Under the pieces are notes generated by a model, which saw nothing but the letters and a program-made list of their open reading frames with translations, made no database searches and was not told the origin of the DNA. From contig JAZNAQ010000022.1 of the NCBI GenBank assembly GCA_045586595.1, positions 8,868-72,867 on the forward strand: a stretch of 64,000 bases of DNA. The letters run 5' to 3'. Every line of letters starts with the position of its first letter. The stretch's first letter is position 1. Below, one piece after another: positions 58,899-64,000 of the stretch. The stretch comes from SIG480 sp045586595 (GTDB lineage: Bacteria > Bacillota > Clostridia > Oscillospirales > JAAYXM01). The position numbers and the translations under genes were made by a program.

Positions 58899-59999
58899 AT
58901 GAAAACAATAGACTCTACACCAAAAAAAGACGGTTTTCGTATGCCGGGCGAGTTTGAAAAACATCTCGGCACATATATCATATGGCCGCAGAGACCCGAT
59001 AACTGGCGCCTTGGCGGAAAGCCTGCACAAAAGGTTTTTGCTGAGGTTGCACGAGAAATCGCACGTTTTGAACCCGTAACGGTTTGCGTAAACCACGACC
59101 AGTATCAAAATGCACGCCATATGCTCCCGGATGAGGTGCGTGTTGTTGAGATGTCTAACGACGATGCCTGGATTCGCGACTGCGGGCCTACCTTTGTCAC
59201 AAACGGCAAGGAGATACGAGGAGTAGACTGGCGATTCAATGCATGGGGAGGGCTTGTAGACGGCCTGTACTTTCCTTGGGACAAGGACGACGCAGTCGCC
59301 GGCAAGGTGTGCGAGCTTGAGAGGCGCGACCGTTATAAGCTGTCTGACTTTGTGCTTGAGGGCGGCTCAATCCACGTTGACGGTGAAGGCACACTTGTAA
59401 CAACTGAAGAGTGTCTCCTAAGCGAGGGCAGAAACAGCCATATGACCAAGGCTGAAATTGAGGACACATTAAAAGAGTATTTAAACCTTGAAAAAATCAT
59501 CTGGCTGCCAAGAGGCATCTATCTCGATGAAACAAATGGACATGTGGACAATATCTTCAGCTTTGTTCGCCCGGGAGAGGCTGTCCTTGCTTGGACAGAA
59601 GATAAAGATGACCCTCAGTATGAAATATCCAGAGAAGCGCTTGAAGTTCTTGAAAATGAGCGAGATGCAAAGGGTAGAAAGATAAATGTCCACAAACTCT
59701 TGCTCCCAAAGCCAATTCTGATATCCGCTGACGAAAGCGGCGGCGTAGACGCTATTGACGGCACTCTCCCACGCAACGAGGGAGACAGGCTTGCCGCTTC
59801 ATATGCAAACTTCTATATCGGAAATAACGCTGTCTTTCTTCCTATGTTTAATGATCCTAACGACGAAACGGCTCGAGAAACGTTGAAAAGTCTGTTCCCT
59901 GACCGTGAAATCGTGGGAATATACGCACGCGAAATACTCCTCGGCGGCGGTAACATTCACTGTATTACTCAGCAGGTCCCTGCACCGCTTGCAAATTAG
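58899..59999 (+). CDS. aguA: Agmatine deiminase
   Basis: Hydrolyses agmatine to N-carbamoylputrescine and ammonia, which both feeds the pathway and raises pH. The 366 residues show MPGEFEKHLGTYIIWPQRPDNW, the substrate region DAWIRDCGPTFV, WRFNAWGG, EGGSIHVDGEGTLVTTEECLL, the NGHVDN motif with the catalytic His, and the nucleophilic Cys in GGGNIHCITQQVPA. All catalytic residues are present. AGGAGG precedes the ATG. Third gene of the operon. Confidence 0.96.
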   Translation: MKTIDSTPKKDGFRMPGEFEKHLGTYIIWPQRPDNWRLGGKPAQKVFAEVAREIARFEPVTVCVNHDQYQNARHMLPDEVRVVEMSNDDAWIRDCGPTFVTNGKEIRGVDWRFNAWGGLVDGLYFPWDKDDAVAGKVCELERRDRYKLSDFVLEGGSIHVDGEGTLVTTEECLLSEGRNSHMTKAEIEDTLKEYLNLEKIIWLPRGIYLDETNGHVDNIFSFVRPGEAVLAWTEDKDDPQYEISREALEVLENERDAKGRKINVHKLLLPKPILISADESGGVDAIDGTLPRNEGDRLAASYANFYIGNNAVFLPMFNDPNDETARETLKSLFPDREIVGIYAREILLGGGNIHCITQQVPAPLAN

Positions 60000-60012
60000 G
60001 GGGGTGCTTTAA

Positions 60013-60957
60013 ATGCCGGGTCGTATAGTCATTGCCCTTGGTGGAAATGCTCTTGGTAACACGCCTGAAGAACAGAAAAAAAAGATAGATGCAGCCGCAC
60101 CCGCACTCGTAGGGCTTATTTCACAGGGCTATGAAATAATTGTAAGCCATGGAAACGGGCCACAGGTTGGTATGATTAATCTAGCTTTCGCTGAGAGTTC
60201 AAAGACAAATCAAAAAATACCCCAGATTGACCTGCCGGAGTGTACGGCAATGAGCCAGGGGTATATCGGTTACCATCTGCAAAACGGTATTAAGCGCGAG
60301 CTGCGACGAGAGGGTATGCCATGGCACGTTGCAACAATGATAACTCAGGTTGTGGTAGACGAGGCGGACGAAGCCTTTAAAAATCCCACAAAACCAATAG
60401 GCCCTTACTATACCGCAGATGAAGCAAAGCAACTTATGGAGAAAAACCCGGGTTCAGTCTATCGTGAGGACGCGGGTCGTGGTTGGCGACGTATGGTGCC
60501 CTCGCCTGCGCCTTGTGGTATTGTAGAGCGCGACTCAATTTTAAATCTTCTTGATAATGAATTTATTGTAATCGCCTGCGGAGGCGGCGGAATTCCTGTC
60601 ATACGCTGCGGCGACGGAGACTACGAGGGTGTTGCCGCGGTAATTGACAAGGACTTTGCAAGCGCACATCTCGCAGAAGTGTGCGACGCAGATTATCTGT
60701 TCATCCTTACGGCTGTTTCAAAAGTTGCAATCAACTGGGGCGAGCCCACGCAGATGTTTATTGATAAGATGTCAGTTGCAGAGGCAGAAAGATACTGTGA
60801 AGAGGGGCACTTTGCTCCCGGAAGTATGTTGCCAAAGGTACGCGCGGCAATAAAGTTTGCAAAAAGCAAGCCCGGTCGCCGTGCAATTATAGCAGACTTA
60901 AATGACGCACCACTCGCGATACGCGGGCTTGCCGGAACAGAAATTACAATGCACTGA
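60013..60957 (+). CDS. arcC: Carbamate kinase
   Basis: Transfers phosphate from carbamoyl phosphate to ADP, giving one ATP per agmatine. The 314 residues carry RIVIALGGNALG, VSHGNGPQVGMI, AMSQGYIGYHLQNGI, the EDAGRGWRRMVPSPAP loop, CGGGGIPVI and VIDKDFASAHLA. As the fourth gene of the agmatine operon it serves the role called AguC in streptococci. GGGGTG precedes the ATG. A strong terminator follows. Confidence 0.96.
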   Translation: MPGRIVIALGGNALGNTPEEQKKKIDAAAPALVGLISQGYEIIVSHGNGPQVGMINLAFAESSKTNQKIPQIDLPECTAMSQGYIGYHLQNGIKRELRREGMPWHVATMITQVVVDEADEAFKNPTKPIGPYYTADEAKQLMEKNPGSVYREDAGRGWRRMVPSPAPCGIVERDSILNLLDNEFIVIACGGGGIPVIRCGDGDYEGVAAVIDKDFASAHLAEVCDADYLFILTAVSKVAINWGEPTQMFIDKMSVAEAERYCEEGHFAPGSMLPKVRAAIKFAKSKPGRRAIIADLNDAPLAIRGLAGTEITMH

Positions 60958-60968
60958 TTAATAAAAAC

Positions 60969-60995
60969 AAAAGGAAGGGGCTTCCCTTCCTTTTT
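60969..60995. terminator. Terminator between arcC and the aldose epimerase gene
   Basis: 9-bp G/C-rich stem AAGGAAGGG/CCCTTCCTT with a 4-nt loop, extended by A-T pairs, T-tract after it on the plus strand. Confidence 0.85.
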
Positions 60996-60999
60996 CTAT

Positions 61000-61860
61000 T
61001 TAAAACGTAATTGTGTGAGTAAGAGTTTCGCTCTTTCCCGCGCTAAGCGTTCTTATGCGATACTTCTCGCTTAAATCGTTGTGTTTCTTCCAGGGGAGCT
61101 CCGGAGAGCCACTCCACGGCTCAATACAGACATACTCACCTCTTGGTCGTGTCCATATGAGAAGCGTATCAAAACCCGGAAAGGCAACGTGAATTTTCTC
61201 TCCTGTGCGGTCGTCACGAAGTGTAATTCCTCGTGATTTTGCATCAAGGAATATAAGCGCATCAACAGCAAAATATGAGTAGTCAAGTTTTATCTCTCGC
61301 TCATTTGAAAGAATTGGTGTAGGTGTTTCGCCAACGCCTCCCTCCGGCAAAATCTCATATCTTGAAAGTGTCTCATTCTCGTCAAAAATGATCGTGTAGT
61401 TTTCAATGCCTCCGGGGCATGCAAAAGCCTCGTGTGCGCCTGTTGAGTAATACATATCGCGTTCTGTTTTATTGTCAGTTATAAAATCAACACGTAGTTT
61501 TCTCCCGTCGATAGTATAAATAACGCGAAACTTAAAATCAAAAGGATACTGCACTCTGGTTTCATCATTTGATTTTAAGAGAAATGTTGCACTGATATCA
61601 GAAACATTTTCCACCTCGAACTCCATCTGCTTTGCAAAGCCGTGAAGCCCCATTGAGTATTCTTTGCCGTCAAGCTTATACTTACCATCACGGAGACGGC
61701 CTACCATCGGAAAAAGTATCGGTGCCTGACCCTCCCAAATCTCAGGATCCCCCTGCCAGAGAAATTCTTTGCCGGTTGTATCAGTAATCGAAGTAAGCTC
61801 TGCACCAAAAGATTTTATCTTAACAGTCAGCTCATTGCTTTTTAAGGTAATGACAGACAT
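61000..61860 (-). CDS. LacX-type aldose 1-epimerase family protein
   Basis: Protein of 286 residues from the galactose mutarotase-like superfamily, LacX branch. Motifs are FGAELTSITDTTGKEFLWQGD, PILFPMVGRLRDG, the catalytic-site HGFAKQMEFEVE, YSTGAHEAFACPG, and VCIEPWSGSP with the general-base Glu. It probably interconverts alpha and beta anomers of a hexose or hexose phosphate. It is monocistronic and distant from the gal operon at 20-24 kb, so a link to galactose is possible but not shown. Confidence 0.88.
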   Translation of the reverse strand: MSVITLKSNELTVKIKSFGAELTSITDTTGKEFLWQGDPEIWEGQAPILFPMVGRLRDGKYKLDGKEYSMGLHGFAKQMEFEVENVSDISATFLLKSNDETRVQYPFDFKFRVIYTIDGRKLRVDFITDNKTERDMYYSTGAHEAFACPGGIENYTIIFDENETLSRYEILPEGGVGETPTPILSNEREIKLDYSYFAVDALIFLDAKSRGITLRDDRTGEKIHVAFPGFDTLLIWTRPRGEYVCIEPWSGSPELPWKKHNDLSEKYRIRTLSAGKSETLTHTITF

Positions 61861-61945
61861 TTATATTTCCTCCAAACCATTAGTGTTTATTATATTTTAT
61901 CACGCACAAAAAAGTTTTAAAAGAGGTAAATTTATTCTGGAAATA

Positions 61946-61976
61946 AAAAAGGTATCGGTAAAACCGATACCTTTTT
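61946..61976 (-). terminator. tuf terminator
   Basis: Perfect 14-bp stem AAAAAGGTATCGGT and its complement with a 3-nt loop, flanked by A and T tracts, 16 bp after the tuf stop codon. Confidence 0.9.
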
Positions 61977-61991
61977 AAATATGTGTTTTTA

Positions 61992-63191
61992 TTATGCGTT
62001 AATGCCGATAACAACGCCCGAACCAACAGTTCTGCCGCCTTCACGGATAGCGAAGCGGAGACCTTCTTCGATAGCGATCGGAGTGATGAGCTCAACGTTC
62101 ATAACAACGTTATCGCCCGGCATGCACATCTCAACGCCGTCTTCAAGTGTAATAACACCTGTAACGTCAGTTGTACGGAAGTAGAACTGCGGACGGTAGT
62201 TGGAGAAGAAAGGCTTATGACGGCCACCCTCTTCCTTCTTAAGAACGTAAACCTGGCCCTTAAACTTTGTGTGCGGGTTGATGGAACCCGGCTTTGCAAG
62301 AACCTGACCACGTTTAATCTCGTCACGTGCGATACCACGGAGGAGAGCACCGATGTTGTCGCCAGCTTCTGCGTAGTCAAGGAGCTTACGGAACATTTCG
62401 ATACCTGTAACAACAGTCTTGCGGCTCTCGTCTGCAAGACCAACGATTTCAACTTCTTCGTTCATCTTAATCTGGCCACGCTCAACACGACCTGTAGCAA
62501 CAGTACCACGGCCTGTGATTGTCATAACGTCTTCAACCGGCATGAGGAACGGGAGGTCAGCCTTACGCTCCGGAGTCGGGATGTATTCGTCAACAGCGTT
62601 CATAAGCTCAAGAATCGGAGCGTATGCAGCGTCGCTCTGGTCATCACCTGCTTCGAGAGCTGCAAGAGCAGAACCCTTGATGATCGGAGTGTCATCGCCC
62701 GGGAACTCGTAGTCAGAAAGGAGCTCACGGATTTCCATCTCAACAAGCTCAAGGAGCTCAGGGTCATCAACCTGGTCGCACTTGTTCATGAAAACAACGA
62801 TGTACGGAACGCCAACCTGACGAGCAAGAAGAATGTGCTCGCGAGTCTGCGGCATCGGGCCGTCAGCAGCGGAAACAACGAGGATAGCGCCGTCCATCTG
62901 AGCAGCACCAGTAATCATGTTCTTAACGTAGTCAGCATGTCCCGGGCAGTCAACGTGAGCATAGTGACGAACGTCTGTCTCGTACTCAACGTGAGCTGTG
63001 TTGATAGTGATACCACGCTCTCTCTCTTCCGGAGCCTTATCAATGTTTGCATAGTCTTCAAACTTTGCTTTGCCCTGTAATGAGAGTGTCTTTGTGATAG
63101 CAGCTGTAAGAGTTGTCTTACCGTGGTCAACGTGACCGATGGTACCGATATTTACGTGCGGTTTACTTCTTTCAAATTTTTCCTTTGCCAT
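61992..63191 (-). CDS. tuf: Elongation factor Tu
   Basis: GTPase that brings aminoacyl-tRNA to the ribosome. The 399 residues are complete: KPHVNIGTIGHVDHGKTTL (P-loop), RERGITINTAHVEY (switch I), DCPGHADYVKNMITGAAQMDGA (switch II), MNKCDQVDD (NKxD), GSALAALE, and the beta-barrel domains ending GGRTVGSGVVIGI. Ribosome-binding site GGAGG. A promoter lies between fusA and tuf, so it can be transcribed alone as well as with fusA. Confidence 0.98.
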   Translation of the reverse strand: MAKEKFERSKPHVNIGTIGHVDHGKTTLTAAITKTLSLQGKAKFEDYANIDKAPEERERGITINTAHVEYETDVRHYAHVDCPGHADYVKNMITGAAQMDGAILVVSAADGPMPQTREHILLARQVGVPYIVVFMNKCDQVDDPELLELVEMEIRELLSDYEFPGDDTPIIKGSALAALEAGDDQSDAAYAPILELMNAVDEYIPTPERKADLPFLMPVEDVMTITGRGTVATGRVERGQIKMNEEVEIVGLADESRKTVVTGIEMFRKLLDYAEAGDNIGALLRGIARDEIKRGQVLAKPGSINPHTKFKGQVYVLKKEEGGRHKPFFSNYRPQFYFRTTDVTGVITLEDGVEMCMPGDNVVMNVELITPIAIEEGLRFAIREGGRTVGSGVVIGINA

Positions 63192-63274
63192 TTTGCTTAA
63201 TCCTCCTCTTATATTGTAAAATAATTATTCGCTTATTTTTACTGCGCGGGATTTAGGCGCAGTGTCATACTGTT

Positions 63275-63303
63275 ATTTTATAGTAAAACAGCAAAACTTG
63301 CAA
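63275..63303 (-). promoter_or_regulatory. Candidate tuf promoter
   Basis: TTGCAA (63298-63303) and TAAAAT (63275-63280) on the minus strand, 17-bp spacing, in the 139-bp fusA-tuf gap. Confidence 0.55.
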
Positions 63304-63330
63304 CTGTTTTTTTAAATTTATCAAAAAAAC

Positions 63331-64000
63331 TTAGTCGCGCTTTGTACGGACAGAGATAATCTCCTCAGAAATGCTCTTCGGAACCTCTGTGTAGCTGTGC
63401 GGCTCCATTGTGTACTGACCGCGGCCCTGAGTCTTAGAGCGGAGGTCTGTAGCGTAACCGAACATTTCTGAAAGCGGAACGAGTGCATCAATCTGCTGTG
63501 CACCAAATCTCGCTTCCATACCCTGAATCTGACCACGGCGTGAGTTGAGGTCGCCCATAACGTCGCCCATGTATTCCTCAGGAACGATAACTACAACCTT
63601 CATAATCGGCTCCATGAGAACAGGGTTTGCCTTGCGGCAAGCTTCCTTAAATGCCATAGAACCTGCAATCTTAAACGCCATTTCAGATGAGTCAACTTCG
63701 TGGTAAGAACCATCATAGAGGGTTACCTTGACGTCAACTACATTATATCCTGCGAGAACACCGCCCTGCATTGCGCCCTGGATACCCTGGTCAACAGCCG
63801 GGATATATTCCTTCGGAACAGCACCGCCGACGATCTTGTTGATGAACTCATAGCCCTTACCGGACTCGTTCGGCTCAACAATAATCTTAACATGACCGTA
63901 CTGACCCTTACCACCTGACTGACGTGAGTACTTGTGGTCAACATCTGCAGACTTGCGGATTGTCTCTTTATAAGCAACCTGGGGCTTACCTACGTTTGCC
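63331..64000 (-). CDS. fusA: Elongation factor G (C-terminal part, truncated by window edge)
   Basis: Translocase GTPase of the ribosome. The 223 C-terminal residues of about 690 are present: RQSGGKGQYGHVKIIVEP, GGAVPKEYIPAV, MQGGVLAGYNVVDVKVTLYDGSYHEVDSS (domain IV), MKVVVIVPEEYMGDVMGDLNSRRG, and the domain V end TQGRGQYTMEPHSYTEVP. The gene runs off the right edge, upstream of tuf on the same strand, the usual str-operon order. Confidence 0.96.
   Translation of the reverse strand, partial: ANVGKPQVAYKETIRKSADVDHKYSRQSGGKGQYGHVKIIVEPNESGKGYEFINKIVGGAVPKEYIPAVDQGIQGAMQGGVLAGYNVVDVKVTLYDGSYHEVDSSEMAFKIAGSMAFKEACRKANPVLMEPIMKVVVIVPEEYMGDVMGDLNSRRGQIQGMEARFGAQQIDALVPLSEMFGYATDLRSKTQGRGQYTMEPHSYTEVPKSISEEIISVRTKRD

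Noticed and set aside
61983..63080. A 365-codon open frame antisense to tuf
   Set aside because: It lies wholly inside the well-supported tuf gene on the other strand and has no family resemblance; it is a by-product of the biased codon use of a highly expressed gene.
1..64000. Prophage, transposon, CRISPR array or defence island
   Set aside because: No integrase, transposase, phage structural gene, regularly spaced repeat or restriction gene was recognised; gene content is metabolic and housekeeping throughout.

Overview
The window looks like chromosome of an anaerobic, low-to-mid-GC Firmicute, most likely an uncultured gut or rumen Clostridia (Oscillospirales-like). The evidence is AAGGAGG ribosome-binding sites, TTGACA/TATAAT promoters with 17-bp spacing, T-box leaders, an oxygen-sensitive class III ribonucleotide reductase, a ferredoxin-dependent 2-oxoacid oxidoreductase, agmatine fermentation genes and Firmicute-type families (DUF975, DUF4364, DUF6273). 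I see no prophage, insertion sequence or CRISPR array. Assignments rest on reading motifs and family resemblance; no database search was possible.

Layout. 0-2.5 kb: start of smc (runs off the left edge) and a DUF6273 lipoprotein. 2.5-2.9 kb: tRNA-Ala with a duplicated 3' end. 2.9-9.8 kb: serine transporter sstT, pyruvate kinase, a DUF975 membrane protein, and a larE-larB-larC operon (nickel-pincer cofactor) ending in an HPr-kinase-like gene. 9.9-16.3 kb: ddh, nrdD-nrdG (with a candidate NrdR box pair), nadE, a DUF218 protein and cysK. 16.4-25.1 kb: an E2-like acyltransferase lacking its catalytic His, a DEDDh exonuclease, a polytopic membrane protein, a galK-galE-galT operon that continues into yjbQ and a GH25 lysozyme, a cupin and a DUF4364 protein. 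25.1-25.4 kb: a CAT-anticodon tRNA carrying the same kind of 3'-end duplication as the tRNA-Ala.

25.4-41.1 kb is a cyclic-di-GMP/exopolysaccharide island. An EAL phosphodiesterase sits behind a c-di-GMP-I riboswitch with a terminator. Next to it are a membrane sensor diguanylate cyclase and an eight-gene Gram-positive pel operon: an HD-GYP/SDR/PelD triple fusion, PelE, a DUF2194 deacetylase in the PelA position, PelF, PelG, a CotH kinase, a VTC-domain protein and a DUF4956 protein. The PelD part keeps the c-di-GMP-binding RxxD I-site but has lost the GGDEF active site, so one polypeptide appears to combine a c-di-GMP hydrolase with a c-di-GMP receptor.

42.0-55.9 kb is the most striking region. 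Three T-box leaders with specifiers that I read as GTA (Val), ATC (Ile) and CTC (Leu) control three acyl-CoA-synthetase transcription units on one strand. The Val unit continues into ilvE, a MinD-like ATPase and a four-subunit 2-oxoacid:ferredoxin oxidoreductase (VOR type). The Leu unit begins with a LeuA homologue whose catalytic residues are substituted. The simplest reading is a starvation-induced salvage route: branched-chain carboxylic acids are activated to acyl-CoAs, reductively carboxylated by VOR, and transaminated to Val, Ile and Leu.

55.9-64 kb holds a YaiI/YqxD protein, a complete agmatine deiminase operon (putrescine carbamoyltransferase, antiporter, agmatine deiminase, carbamate kinase) with a palindromic operator, a LacX-type aldose epimerase, tuf, and the 3' part of fusA (runs off the right edge).
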